NCBI GenBank assembly: GCA_026394195.1
Contig: JAPKYS010000021.1
Span: 1-64,000 of the forward strand
Direction: 5' to 3'
Origin: a bacterium
GTDB lineage: Bacteria > Electryoneota > B3-LCP
Length of the DNA: 64,000 bases
In this document: positions 41,934 through 50,697 of the stretch, one piece after another
How positions within the stretch are numbered: position 1 is the stretch's first letter
How the letters are laid out: every line of letters begins with the position of its first letter
Program-made: the position numbers and the translations under genes
Notes under the pieces: model-generated
Told to the model about the DNA's origin: nothing
The model's database searches: none
What the model saw: only the letters and a program-made list of their open reading frames with translations

Positions 41934-42257
41934 CTAAAGATGAGCGTCAAGTTTGGACGTGATATGAGCTTTGGGAACCGCTCCAATGATCTGTTCCACA
42001 GGTTTGCCGCCCTTGAAGAGCAGCAGGGTTGGAATTCCTCGGACGCCATACTGGGTGGGCGTCAGGGGGTTTTCGTCCACATTCATCTTGGCGATTTTGA
42101 TCTTCCCCTGATATTCATCGGCGATCTGTTCGAGAATAGGGGCAATCATGCGGCAGGGACCGCACCATTCCGCCCAGAAATCGACCAATACGGGAAGGTC
42201 GCTCTGGAGTACGTCGACTGGGAAACTGGCATCATTCAGGTAGGTTAGGTTGCTCAT
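41934..42257 (-). CDS. trxA: Thioredoxin
   Basis: This 107-residue protein has LVDFWAEWCGPCRMIAPIL with the redox CGPC pair. Cis-Pro is in VRGIPTLLLFKGG. ATG 42257 is chosen with GGAG upstream. A longer frame to 42335 has a basic, unlikely extension that overlaps the V4R gene. It reduces protein disulfides in the cytoplasm. Its place among V4R, CoA-binding and DUF302 genes suggests a dedicated redox partner. Confidence 0.93.
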   Translation of the reverse strand: MSNLTYLNDASFPVDVLQSDLPVLVDFWAEWCGPCRMIAPILEQIADEYQGKIKIAKMNVDENPLTPTQYGVRGIPTLLLFKGGKPVEQIIGAVPKAHITSKLDAHL

Positions 42258-42315
42258 TCGGTTCTCCACTTTATCTTTATATTGATTCTGATCTGGCCTC
42301 GATCGCTGACTGATA

Positions 42316-42876
42316 TTAATCTTCCTTTTCACCAAAGGTCACGTTTAGCCCGCTGTGAGCCGGTGTGGGGGCAAAGATAAATTTGCAAGGACCGGGTCCT
42401 TCTACAGAGCGGCAACAGGTTTCCAGACCATCCACCTCACGGTTGATCGCTCCGCCCCAGGCTCCGGCGAACACTCCTCGGATCATGTGGCAGACCGGGT
42501 AGCTGGCCGGACCATAGGATTCTGCAAAGGGGCTGTGAAAGACTTCCAACTCCAAAGTCCCTCGTTCGTGATCCACAGCCGAAATCTCCATACACCCCCA
42601 GCCCAGTTTACCCCCGATCTGTGCCATGAAACGCGTGATTTCTTGGGAAGGAATGCCGAATTCTTCCATAAAGCAGGCGGCTGTAGCGCTTCCCCCGCGC
42701 TTTCCGGCTCGATACAATGCTGTTCCGACAGTGTCCGGATTCAGGTCGCTTTCCATGGATTTTTGGAATTCCACCATGGTTTCAGGGCGAATCAACAGGT
42801 AGCGGATCCCGCGGTAAAGCAACGCTCCGCCTTCAGTAACGTACTCCAAATTATCGAGCACTTCGTTGGTGATCAC
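42316..42876 (-). CDS. V4R-domain protein
   Basis: This 186-residue protein begins with GTG 42876 after a strong GGAGG. The C-terminal half is a V4R (4-vinyl reductase/BchJ-like) domain: HSPFAESYGPASYPVCHMIR, GVFAGAWGGAINREVDGLET, and CCRSVEGPGPCKFIF with conserved Cys residues. V4R domains bind small hydrocarbon or tetrapyrrole ligands and often act as sensors. It lies directly after a receiver-domain gene, so a ligand-sensing role in the set is plausible. Confidence 0.82.
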   Translation of the reverse strand: MITNEVLDNLEYVTEGGALLYRGIRYLLIRPETMVEFQKSMESDLNPDTVGTALYRAGKRGGSATAACFMEEFGIPSQEITRFMAQIGGKLGWGCMEISAVDHERGTLELEVFHSPFAESYGPASYPVCHMIRGVFAGAWGGAINREVDGLETCCRSVEGPGPCKFIFAPTPAHSGLNVTFGEKED

Positions 42877-42887
42877 AAAACCTCCAT

Positions 42888-43691
42888 TTATGGTGGGGGG
42901 TGGGACGGTTTGCAGTTTCTACCTAATTGGTACATCAGAGCGCGGATTAACGGGTGCAAGGTGCAGTCCATCAATACATCAATTTCCTCATCCTCGATCC
43001 GGTAATCGGGCTGAGCCAAAAGTTTTTTGCGAATTGTAAGGATTTTTGCGGCTATATCGTCCCTCTCGTCAGCGGGAACGAAAAGTCTGGCGTAGTGCGT
43101 GATCAGCGAAAGCAGTTCATAGGGATTCTGATCGATAGTTTGTTGGAAGCATCTCTCCAGCTCAGCGCGGCGGCTGTGAGTTAACTTGATCGTCTCCTCC
43201 CAGTCGTCGCCGGACGGTTTCTGCAGCACCCGCATTGCGCCGGTTTTCCGCGCCAGATCCGCTTCTTCGATGGTTCCCTTGCGGGTATACGTTATCGCCG
43301 GTATACCGGGGTAAGCATCCTGAACGTCCAGCAGCAGTTTCAAACCTCCTGCCGGAGTCTGCCCCAAGGCTGCCCTCAGCGCCATGAAGCGTTTGCGCGC
43401 CTGCTCCAGGTTCAGATAAGCCTTATTGATCTCCCCGCCATCATCAACCCAAGTCGGCGGTTCGATAACCTCTATCGGCTGGTTTGTCCCTTCGCCGCCC
43501 GGGAAGTAGAGGTCGAGGACGAAAAGTTCCGGCTGTTCCTCTCCGGCCTTGATCAACTCCTGTGCCTCACAGAAAGTCTCGGCGCAGATGACGCGAAATC
43601 TGCCTTCGTCACCTCCAAACACCGTCTGAAAAAGCTCCCGTTCCTGAGGGGAATCATCAATGAAGCAGATCAGAGGTTTGGGTTCTGTCAT
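42888..43691 (-). CDS. Response-regulator receiver protein with extended insert
   Basis: This 267-residue protein starts as a receiver domain: ICFIDDSPQERELFQ (acidic pair) and LFVLDLYFPGGEG (phospho-acceptor Asp). The conserved Lys is probably in RVLQKPSGDD. Between Asp and Lys there is a helical insert of about 45 residues, longer than usual. The C-terminal 90 residues are helical with no DNA-binding motif seen. No histidine kinase is adjacent. It overlaps the protease gene upstream (ATGA). Confidence 0.75.
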   Translation of the reverse strand: MTEPKPLICFIDDSPQERELFQTVFGGDEGRFRVICAETFCEAQELIKAGEEQPELFVLDLYFPGGEGTNQPIEVIEPPTWVDDGGEINKAYLNLEQARKRFMALRAALGQTPAGGLKLLLDVQDAYPGIPAITYTRKGTIEEADLARKTGAMRVLQKPSGDDWEETIKLTHSRRAELERCFQQTIDQNPYELLSLITHYARLFVPADERDDIAAKILTIRKKLLAQPDYRIEDEEIDVLMDCTLHPLIRALMYQLGRNCKPSHPPP

Positions 43692-44047
43692 TTAGAAGCC
43701 AGGGTCAATTGCATCGGCTGCAGAGTGCGTTTGAACGGATCCAGAACCAGACCCATCGTCTCAAGAGTCACAGCTCCCAGGAGCGCCGGATCGCCCTTTT
43801 CACCCAACACGACAGGCGAATGCCTACTGATCCCCTGATACTCGAACAGGCATTCGGATATCTTGCGTTTGATCAATGTACCGTCTGCCAGCGAGAACTC
43901 CATCTCAGTCTGAGGAATCAGACCCAATTTTGACCAGACTTCTTCGTGCAGTTGCGAATAGGCCGCGCCGCTATCCACCAGAAATCTGCAGCGAATCGGT
44001 TTACCCTTGGAACCCGAAACAGAGACCTGTACATAGGTGATTCTCAT
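43688..44047 (-). CDS. Retropepsin-like aspartic protease
   Basis: This 119-residue protein has the clan AA core CRFLVDSGAAYSQLHEEVW (catalytic DSGA) and a second hydrophobic strand (PALLGAVTLETMGLVLDP) matching the ALLG-x-x-x-L-E pattern of bacterial retropepsin homologues. It is a single domain and would dimerise to be active. No signal peptide is present. It is the first gene of the set, with GGGAG before the ATG, and overlaps the receiver gene. Confidence 0.8.
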   Translation of the reverse strand: MRITYVQVSVSGSKGKPIRCRFLVDSGAAYSQLHEEVWSKLGLIPQTEMEFSLADGTLIKRKISECLFEYQGISRHSPVVLGEKGDPALLGAVTLETMGLVLDPFKRTLQPMQLTLASK

Positions 44048-44132
44048 GGCGTCAACTCCCTCAAATTACCTCTCTAAGAATATAATTTACCCGCAGCCCA
44101 AAGTCAAGTGGAAGAGCGAAAAAGGGTTGGAC

Positions 44133-45377
44133 TCACCCGGCGGTGATTTCGCCCTTCAGAGCCGACAGCGCGGCTGTCACCGGCGAGCAGAGATAGGTCT
44201 CTCCGGCGCCCTGCTTCCCCTTGAAATTGCGGTTGGAAGTGGATAGCTGCACCTCGCCTTTGCCGGTCATGCCTACCTGCCCTGAAGCGCAGCCGCCGCA
44301 GCCCGCTCCGGTGATGATCGCTCCGGCCTCGAAGAGATCTTTCAGCAGCCCTTCTGCCAACATTTGCTGGTAGACTTCACGTGTGGCGGGGACGACCTTC
44401 ATCATCACCCCATGAGCTATCTTCTTACCCTTCAAGATCTTGGTAGCAGTACGAATATCCTCGATGCGTCCGTTGGTGCACGATCCCAAAAAGACCGAGT
44501 CGATCTTCTTGCCGGCGACTTCCCGCACCGTTTTCACGTTTTCGGGATTGGGCGGGCAGGAAATCAACGGTTCCAGATTGCTGACGTCGATCTCCAGCGA
44601 TTCGCAGTATTTGGCGTCGGGATCAGGCATGACGGGAGCGCAATCCGGTCTTCCCGTAAGCTCCTTGCAAATATTGATCACCTCGACCGAGGGGCGAATG
44701 AAGTAGCTGATGGCTCCGGTTTCCGTCGCCATGGACGCCAGGGTGATACGCCCTGCCAGATCTAGTGAATCGACGGCTTCGCCGCCCAGTTCGACGCATT
44801 TGCCTAAAGCTCCCGATGCGCCCAGCGTGCCGACTAACTTCAGCGTCAGATCTCTAGCGGTGCAGTTTGCCGGAAGTTTCCCGCGGAAGATCACCTTCAT
44901 GGTCGGAGGCACCTCGAACCAGGTCTTTCCGGCTTTGAAGATGAACGCCACGTCCTGATCGCCCATGCCCTGCCCGAAGGCTCCGATGGCGCCCAGGATG
45001 TTGAAGTGGCTGTCGGTGCCGACGCAGGTGGCTCCGGGCCAGACCAGACCCTCTTCTAAGGCGGTATGCGTGCCAATGCCGCGATCCACGTCGAACACCT
45101 TAACCCCGTGCTTGCGGGCGAAGGTTCGGCAGATGTGCTGGTTTTCGGCGTAACCGATGGTGTTGGCGGGAGCGTTGGTGTCGAACGTGAAGTAGGTTTT
45201 GCCGACGTCGCCGATGGGGTCGTCAGGGTAGAATTCCTGCAAGGTGGCGACCACGTTGGCTCCGCCGAAATCCCGCGCCGACCGGTAGTCGATGTTCATC
45301 CAAACGATGTCGCCGGGTCTGGGGTTCGGTCCTCCGCCGTGCGCGGAGATGATCTTTTCGATGATGGTGTGTGGCAT
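44133..45377 (-). CDS. leuC: 3-isopropylmalate/homoaconitate dehydratase large subunit, LeuC2 type
   Basis: This 414-residue aconitase-family protein has the short form used by two-subunit archaeal-type enzymes. Iron-sulfur ligands are in SVFLGSCTNGRIEDIR and GAGCGGCASGQVG. The substrate region includes CVGTDSHFNILGAIGAFGQGM and NRNFKGKQG. It may isomerise isopropylmalate in leucine synthesis or (methyl)malate-type substrates. The small subunit is not next to it. Transcription is toward the protease gene, with an 85-base gap. Confidence 0.87.
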   Translation of the reverse strand: MPHTIIEKIISAHGGGPNPRPGDIVWMNIDYRSARDFGGANVVATLQEFYPDDPIGDVGKTYFTFDTNAPANTIGYAENQHICRTFARKHGVKVFDVDRGIGTHTALEEGLVWPGATCVGTDSHFNILGAIGAFGQGMGDQDVAFIFKAGKTWFEVPPTMKVIFRGKLPANCTARDLTLKLVGTLGASGALGKCVELGGEAVDSLDLAGRITLASMATETGAISYFIRPSVEVINICKELTGRPDCAPVMPDPDAKYCESLEIDVSNLEPLISCPPNPENVKTVREVAGKKIDSVFLGSCTNGRIEDIRTATKILKGKKIAHGVMMKVVPATREVYQQMLAEGLLKDLFEAGAIITGAGCGGCASGQVGMTGKGEVQLSTSNRNFKGKQGAGETYLCSPVTAALSALKGEITAG

Positions 45378-45526
45378 GAGTTGTGTGTTAGGTTATGTGA
45401 TTGTCTGAACCGCTGAAAACGCTGATGACGCTGATTCCGCTGATGAAAACCGGTAGAGCGGCAGCTTGCTGCCGCCAATTCTTCATTCTCCACTCTTCAA
45501 TCTCCATTCTCCAATTTGAAAAAGTG

Positions 45527-46642
45527 TCATTCCGGCCAAGATTCACGCTGTAATTGGTCCAGTACATCTTTTATTCGTCTTATCAGTATCTCTTCGAATT
45601 CAGTCAGCTTATTAAGTTCCCATGTGTCAAATTGAACACTAGAAAAATCGAATGGTAATTTTAACTCATTTTTCTGGCTGCCCATTTGTTTACTTACAAA
45701 ACAGATCAATTTTTTATTTAAAGCGTGTGCATATCCTAATTCATAGATACAATTTGAGTTAAATCGTTCAAATTCTGGTTTACCCTTGGAATTTTTTATT
45801 CTTCCCTTACCAGTGATATCAGCTATGATAAATTTACAACTTCTGATTTTCGATAGGATATCGTCTCTGATGGTATCTTTTCGGGTCGTACTTTTTTCTT
45901 GGGGAACACATTCTAGTCTGAATTCTTCCTTCAGAGTCTTCTCATATAGTGCAACGATTTTCTTATATTTTTTTGCGCATGGTGCGATAATAAAAACCAT
46001 ATTATTTGCAGGTAATTCTGATTCTTCGTAATATTTCATCCCTTGGGCTGTTAGTCTTAATAACTTAGCAGCTCCTTGATCTAATCCATCGATCTGATTG
46101 GAGAAAAAACCTAAATCTCTGAGGATGTCAATTTGTTCGGAAATTATATACCCCGGGAAATGATAATTAGTCTCATCTTCGAGCTCTAAAAGCTTAAAAG
46201 TCCTTGATTCACTTTTATATGCATACTCAAGGATTACCCGTCTTGCAATCTCACGCTCTTTCGCAAGTGCTTCGATCGCTCTTTTATAATGAAGGGTATG
46301 GTTCTCGAGGTAAAAACCCTTAGCAGCTAAAAATTGTTCTGGATTAGGGGGAATAAAAAGGAATGATTCATCGTTTTCTAATTCACCAATTAACAAGCGA
46401 TCTTTTGCAAAATCAAGAAGAGCTTTCTCAAGGTTCAACGTAGCGGAATCAATTCCCACCTCAATAAAGTGCAAAGATAATTGGGATGGCTGCTCATATC
46501 CTGTTGTTAAGAAATCTATTGAAGCCTGAACCCCAGATTCTCCCTTTGATTCCGATAAAAACAGTACAATTTGTACCGGCGTTCCATTGGAATCTCGAAA
46601 TTGAATAGTTTGAGAGCTTGTCATATTTTGATCCTCTTTCAT
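45527..46642 (-). CDS. Winged-helix plus TIR/deoxyribosyltransferase-like protein
   Basis: This is a protein of up to 371 residues. Residues about 1-130 are of unknown fold. Residues about 140-205 look like a winged helix (GYIISEQIDILRDLGFF, LLRLTAQGMKYYEES). Residues about 212-330 form a nucleoside 2-deoxyribosyltransferase/TIR-like Rossmann fold: MVFIIAPCAKKYKKIVALYE, IRSCKFIIADITG and NCIYELGYAHALNKKLICFV. The Glu in YELG is the likely catalytic residue. Such domains hydrolyse nucleotides or NAD and often serve as defence effectors. ATG 46624 with AGAGG upstream is an alternative start. AT-rich, last of three same-strand genes. Confidence 0.65.
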   Translation of the reverse strand: MKEDQNMTSSQTIQFRDSNGTPVQIVLFLSESKGESGVQASIDFLTTGYEQPSQLSLHFIEVGIDSATLNLEKALLDFAKDRLLIGELENDESFLFIPPNPEQFLAAKGFYLENHTLHYKRAIEALAKEREIARRVILEYAYKSESRTFKLLELEDETNYHFPGYIISEQIDILRDLGFFSNQIDGLDQGAAKLLRLTAQGMKYYEESELPANNMVFIIAPCAKKYKKIVALYEKTLKEEFRLECVPQEKSTTRKDTIRDDILSKIRSCKFIIADITGKGRIKNSKGKPEFERFNSNCIYELGYAHALNKKLICFVSKQMGSQKNELKLPFDFSSVQFDTWELNKLTEFEEILIRRIKDVLDQLQRESWPE

Positions 46643-46712
46643 TTATATTACTAATCCATGATTCAGAAATTTCCAGCTTCAAGTTACCGCTGTGTTAATT
46701 ATCTGATGGAAC

Positions 46713-46748
46713 GCACGAGGTTATACTCCGCTAATCCAACCTACGTGC
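46713..46748. repeat. Hairpin repeat between TPR and TIR-like genes
   Basis: GCACGAGGTT ... AACCTACGTGC with an internal loop TAATCC. It resembles the widespread bacterial intergenic motif with GTAGGTTGGATTAGCG on the minus strand. It lies in the 110-base gap between the two genes and could attenuate transcription into the downstream one. Confidence 0.5.
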
Positions 46749-46752
46749 TGAA

Positions 46753-47913
46753 TTATCGTGGTAGTTTGTCCAATTCTGCTTGCGCATCTTTATCTCCCAA
46801 TTCTAATGCCTTTACAAAATCAAGACGGGCTTTAGAGTAATCACCATTTTCTTTGTAAGCACGTCCCCGCATAATAAATGCAGCAGCAAACTTCGGATCG
46901 AACTCTAATACCCGATTGAAATCTTGGATCGCCTGGTCATATTTATCTTTTAGGAAATAAACGATACCACGCTTACTGTATGCAGCAGCATCCTGCGAAT
47001 CGAGCTCTATAGCCTTATTAAAATCCTGTATTGCATGGTCATAATCACCTTCAATAGCGTGAGCATCACCCCGATTTTTGTAGGCAACAGCAAACTTCGG
47101 ATTAAGTTCTATCGCCTGATTATAATCTTTGATCGCTCGGTCATAATCCGCCATTTTAGAGTAAACATCACCTCGGAAGTAGTAGGCACCAGCAAACTTA
47201 GGAGCGAACTCTATTGCCCGCGTGCAATTAAAGATCGCCTTGTCGTAGTTATCTTTTACAAAATAAACAAGACCCCGGTTGCAGTAGGCTTTTGCATCTT
47301 TCGGATCGAGCGTGATAGCTTGATTATAATCTTTGATCGCTCGGTCATAATCACCTTTAATAAGGTAAGCATCACCCCGGTGGCGGTAGGCGTCAGCGAT
47401 CTTAGGATCGAGTTCTATCGCCTGATTATAATCCTGCATCGCCTGGTTATAATCACCTTTAGCAGTGTAAATATCACCCCGGTGGCAATAGTTGGCAGCA
47501 TGCTTTGAATTGAGCTCTATCGCCCTATTGTAATCCTGCATTGCCTGGTCATAATCACCTTTGATATGGTAAGCATGACCCCGCATAGAATATGCAGCTT
47601 CCCCCTTCGGATCGAGCTCTATCGCCCGATTATAATCCTGCATCGCCTGGTCATAATCACCTTTGTCAGAGTAAGCACTACCCCGCGCAACATATGCAAA
47701 AGCATATTTCGGATTGATTTCGATGAGTATATCTAAATCTTCTAAGCTAATATCAACGTAGTCCAAAGCTGCACTTTGATCGTTACTTTTCTCTTGCTCT
47801 AAAGATTGAATCAGATCCAAGCCTCTCGATAAAGCTTGTCCGGAGTATTTCACCAATTTATTACTGAGAGGCACAATTGCGCCTTTACCCTCGGTGGACT
47901 CATCCTTATTCAT
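46753..47913 (-). CDS. TPR-repeat protein
   Basis: This 386-residue protein has an N-terminal region of about 65 residues without repeats, then about nine tetratricopeptide repeats of 34 residues. Each has the pattern AYxxRGxAYxxKGDYDQAMQDYNRAIELDPK. Repeats are nearly identical even in DNA (period 102 bases). No signal peptide. A scaffold for protein-protein contact is expected. ATG 47913 has AAGGAG upstream. It begins 3 bases before the J-domain gene stop, and the two are probably co-transcribed. Confidence 0.85.
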   Translation of the reverse strand: MNKDESTEGKGAIVPLSNKLVKYSGQALSRGLDLIQSLEQEKSNDQSAALDYVDISLEDLDILIEINPKYAFAYVARGSAYSDKGDYDQAMQDYNRAIELDPKGEAAYSMRGHAYHIKGDYDQAMQDYNRAIELNSKHAANYCHRGDIYTAKGDYNQAMQDYNQAIELDPKIADAYRHRGDAYLIKGDYDRAIKDYNQAITLDPKDAKAYCNRGLVYFVKDNYDKAIFNCTRAIEFAPKFAGAYYFRGDVYSKMADYDRAIKDYNQAIELNPKFAVAYKNRGDAHAIEGDYDHAIQDFNKAIELDSQDAAAYSKRGIVYFLKDKYDQAIQDFNRVLEFDPKFAAAFIMRGRAYKENGDYSKARLDFVKALELGDKDAQAELDKLPR

Positions 47914-47915
47914 CT

Positions 47916-48704
47916 TCACTCCTTCACTTTAGAAATAATGCTTTTGTACCTTTTCTGCGTCGCATCGATCCGAGTAGTCAGATGGTTAGACATCTCTTCC
48001 AACAAGAATTCACCTCTTTCCTTCGCAGCTATTGCAGCTTCCAAGAGCTTGAACAAGTCGGTGGTTCTCAGAGCTTCAATCGCTTGCTGGATAACAATCA
48101 TTCGCTGTCGAACTTGCGCCGCTTTGCGAATAGCGCGCACCAGTTCAGCCGCAATTCCTTCACCCGGAACAGCGTCAGGGCTGCTTTGCCAATCCCGCAG
48201 GATCGCTTCCAATCGTTCTTCATCTCCATCTGCGTAAGCTTGGTTGGCTTCAGCCATGGCACGGGTGCGCCGCTCCCGCTCAGCTTCATCGGTGGTTAAA
48301 TCCGGGTGCAAGGTTTTAGCTGCGTCACGGTACATTTGTTTCAGCTTATCAGAGGGCTTGAAAGCCGGTGTTTCATCAGGTGGTGGTGGCGCATCAGCAA
48401 TATTTTTGCGCGTTTCCTCTGCTTTGGCGCGGGTTTCCTCTGCTTTAGTTGTTGCGCTTTTACTCTTGGGATTCGCACGAACTTCAGCTTCAGCAATCAG
48501 CGCTTCCAGTTCATCTAATTCCCAAAACTTGGTTACGACCAGGCGGTAATATTCTTTCTGGAAAGCGGAGAGTTCAGCTTCGAGGGATGCCAGCACCAAT
48601 TCCTGATCCGCCAGTTGGTTCTCGAGTTCAGTCAGCTCTGCCTTTTTAGTTTCCAGTTCAAGTTCTTCTGGAGTCTGGAAATGTTTTGTTTTGGGTTCCA
48701 TCAT
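47916..48704 (-). CDS. Coiled-coil J-domain protein
   Basis: This 262-residue protein has an N-terminal coiled coil (ELTELENQLADQELVLASLE) and a low-complexity linker (KAEETRAKAEETRK, APPPPDE). A J-domain-like region carries HPD (LKQMYRDAAKTLHPDLTTDE, then RAMAEANQAYADGDEERL). The C-terminal helical region is of unknown role. The HPD loop recruits DnaK. It is first of the three-gene row with the TPR and TIR-like proteins. Confidence 0.78.
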   Translation of the reverse strand: MMEPKTKHFQTPEELELETKKAELTELENQLADQELVLASLEAELSAFQKEYYRLVVTKFWELDELEALIAEAEVRANPKSKSATTKAEETRAKAEETRKNIADAPPPPDETPAFKPSDKLKQMYRDAAKTLHPDLTTDEAERERRTRAMAEANQAYADGDEERLEAILRDWQSSPDAVPGEGIAAELVRAIRKAAQVRQRMIVIQQAIEALRTTDLFKLLEAAIAAKERGEFLLEEMSNHLTTRIDATQKRYKSIISKVKE

Positions 48705-48738
48705 TATTCCGATACATATAATAATCTAGAATTGTCTC

Positions 48739-49018
48739 GGGTCGGGGCAAGCCCGACCCCGGGTATGTTGAAAATTGGTTGTATTATTGTTGGAAAAGGG
48801 GATCAGAAGCAGGTCGACCGGATTGCTTCGCTACGCTCGCAATGACTGCTCTTATCCTTTTTAATCCGTGAAATCCGTGTAATCCGTGGTTCAGAACTTT
48901 TCCCCGCCCTGTCTGATTCCGGACAAGCCGGAATGACAAGGCTATTTCGCTGAAATGACCCTCATCATTATTCCTTCTGGGTTCTGAATTCTGGATTCTG
49001 GATTCTGGATTCCGGCAT
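48739..49018. repeat. Gap filled by repeat words upstream of the J-domain gene
   Basis: The gap 48705-49021 holds the palindrome GGTCGGGGCAAGCCCGACC (48739-48760, identical to 12189-12210 in dnaE2). It also has three tandem AATCCGTG words (48861-48890), a TGTCTGATTCCGG/CCGGAATGACA hairpin (about 48910-48940) and ATTCTGGATTCTGG tandem words (48978-49018). No gene is seen. Confidence 0.6.
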
Positions 49019-49021
49019 TCG

Positions 49022-50683
49022 TCACCCCCTCAGCACGAAGCTCGCCAGCACCTGCGCCAGGATGATCTTCACCACCATGGATGCCGGGTAGACGGTGGCG
49101 TACCAGATGTTGGGGGCTTCACTGCCGGTCTGCTGGTTGGCGTAAGCGAGGCAGGCGGGCTGCGTCTGCGCTCCCGACATCAAGCCCATCACCGCGGTCA
49201 TGGGCAGCTTCAGGTATTTGTACCCCATCAGGATCATCCCCACCGTCACGAAGGTCGTCACCGCCACTCCGGTGGCGATCAACCCCACGCCGCCGCTGTG
49301 GAAGGTGGTGCCGAAGCCGTACCCCGCCTTGGTGCCGATGGCAGCGAGGAAGAAGACCAGACCCACCTGGCGCAGCACTAAATTGGCGGAAAACGGCAGC
49401 CCCCAACTGATCGGGCCGGTGCGTTCCAGACGCCCTAAGATCAAGCCGACAATCAGCGGTCCTCCGGCGAAGCCCAGCTTGAAGGTGGTCCCTCCCGGCA
49501 GGTGGAAGGGGATCATCCCCACGAAGACGCCTAACACCACACCCAACGACAGCGAGAGGAAGTCCGTTTCGGATATCGCCTTCAGTTCGTTGCCGAAGAA
49601 GGCGTTGATCTGTTTCATGCGGTCTTCCCGCGCCACGATGCGGATGCGGTCGCCCAATTCGATCACCGTGTCTGGATTGGGGATAAAGTCCACAGAACCC
49701 CTCCGCAGGCGCGTGATGGTAGCATCGAACCTCTTCTGAAGACCCAGTTCCTGCACGGTCTTGCCGACCACCTCTTTGTTAGATACGAAAATGCGGTGCG
49801 AGCTGACGCCCTCCAATCGCTCTGCCAGATGTTCGCTGCACAGTTCACCCAGCAGCACCAGGGCGCGTTCCTGAGCGTCGGCGTTGCCGACGGCTACGAT
49901 CAGATCGCCCATCTGCAAATCGGTGCCGGGCGAGGGGACCAGGATATGCCCGCCGCGCTGCATCCGGCTGAAGATGAAGCCGGGGTGTTCCATCAAGGTC
50001 ATGGTCTGTTCGACGGTCTTACCGACAATAGCAGGATTGGTCACTCGGAAGGTGCGGCTCAGGATCTGCTCGGAGCTGGATTCCAGCAGCCGATCCGCCT
50101 CTTCCTTGGCGAAGTCGATTTTGAACCAGCGAGTGAAGAGGTAGAACCAGAGGATCACGCCCAGTACGCCGAAGGGATAGGCGATACCGTAGGTCACCAC
50201 CGGGCTGCTGACCAGCAGCTTGGCGGTTTCCGGAGGCAGATTCGCTGTGGCATCCTTGATGGTCTCGACCGTGGCGGCTAAAGCCGGCGTATTGGTCAAG
50301 GCTCCGCAGAACAGCCCGGCAATCGAAGGGTAGGGGATGGACATCACCCTGCCTAAGATCAGCGTCACGATGGCTCCCGCCGCCAGTAAGCCGACGGTGA
50401 GAATGTTGATGCGCAAGCCCCGTTTCCTGAAGGATGAGAAAAAGCCGGGTCCTGCCTGCAGCCCCACCGCATACACGAACAGCACCAGCCCGATAACGTA
50501 GATGTATTCCGGCAGCGCCAGCCGCGAATCCAGCGCTCCGAACGCCATTCCGACGAACAGCACGGCGGCGATGCCCAGGTTGAATCCCAGAATCTTGATA
50601 TTGCCCAGCAGATAGCCCAGTCCGATCACGCTGAAGAGCAGGACGATGGTGTTTTCCGCCAGCAGGTTGGTGATGGTATCCAT
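49022..50683 (-). CDS. Aspartate:alanine exchanger-type transporter with RCK_C domains
   Basis: This 553-residue inner-membrane protein has two hydrophobic halves with Asp-Al_Ex repeats (SIPYPSIAGLFCGALTNTPA, MTAVMGLMSGAQTQPACLAY). Between them are two TrkA-C/RCK_C domains (SRMQRGGHILVPSPGTDLQM, VDFIPNPDTVIELGDRIRIV). This is the AAE/YidE layout. Family members exchange dicarboxylates or amino acids, and the substrate here is unknown. It lies 14 bases downstream of the PorV-like gene. Confidence 0.88.
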   Translation of the reverse strand: MDTITNLLAENTIVLLFSVIGLGYLLGNIKILGFNLGIAAVLFVGMAFGALDSRLALPEYIYVIGLVLFVYAVGLQAGPGFFSSFRKRGLRINILTVGLLAAGAIVTLILGRVMSIPYPSIAGLFCGALTNTPALAATVETIKDATANLPPETAKLLVSSPVVTYGIAYPFGVLGVILWFYLFTRWFKIDFAKEEADRLLESSSEQILSRTFRVTNPAIVGKTVEQTMTLMEHPGFIFSRMQRGGHILVPSPGTDLQMGDLIVAVGNADAQERALVLLGELCSEHLAERLEGVSSHRIFVSNKEVVGKTVQELGLQKRFDATITRLRRGSVDFIPNPDTVIELGDRIRIVAREDRMKQINAFFGNELKAISETDFLSLSLGVVLGVFVGMIPFHLPGGTTFKLGFAGGPLIVGLILGRLERTGPISWGLPFSANLVLRQVGLVFFLAAIGTKAGYGFGTTFHSGGVGLIATGVAVTTFVTVGMILMGYKYLKLPMTAVMGLMSGAQTQPACLAYANQQTGSEAPNIWYATVYPASMVVKIILAQVLASFVLRG

Positions 50684-50697
50684 CTATTCTCAGTTGT

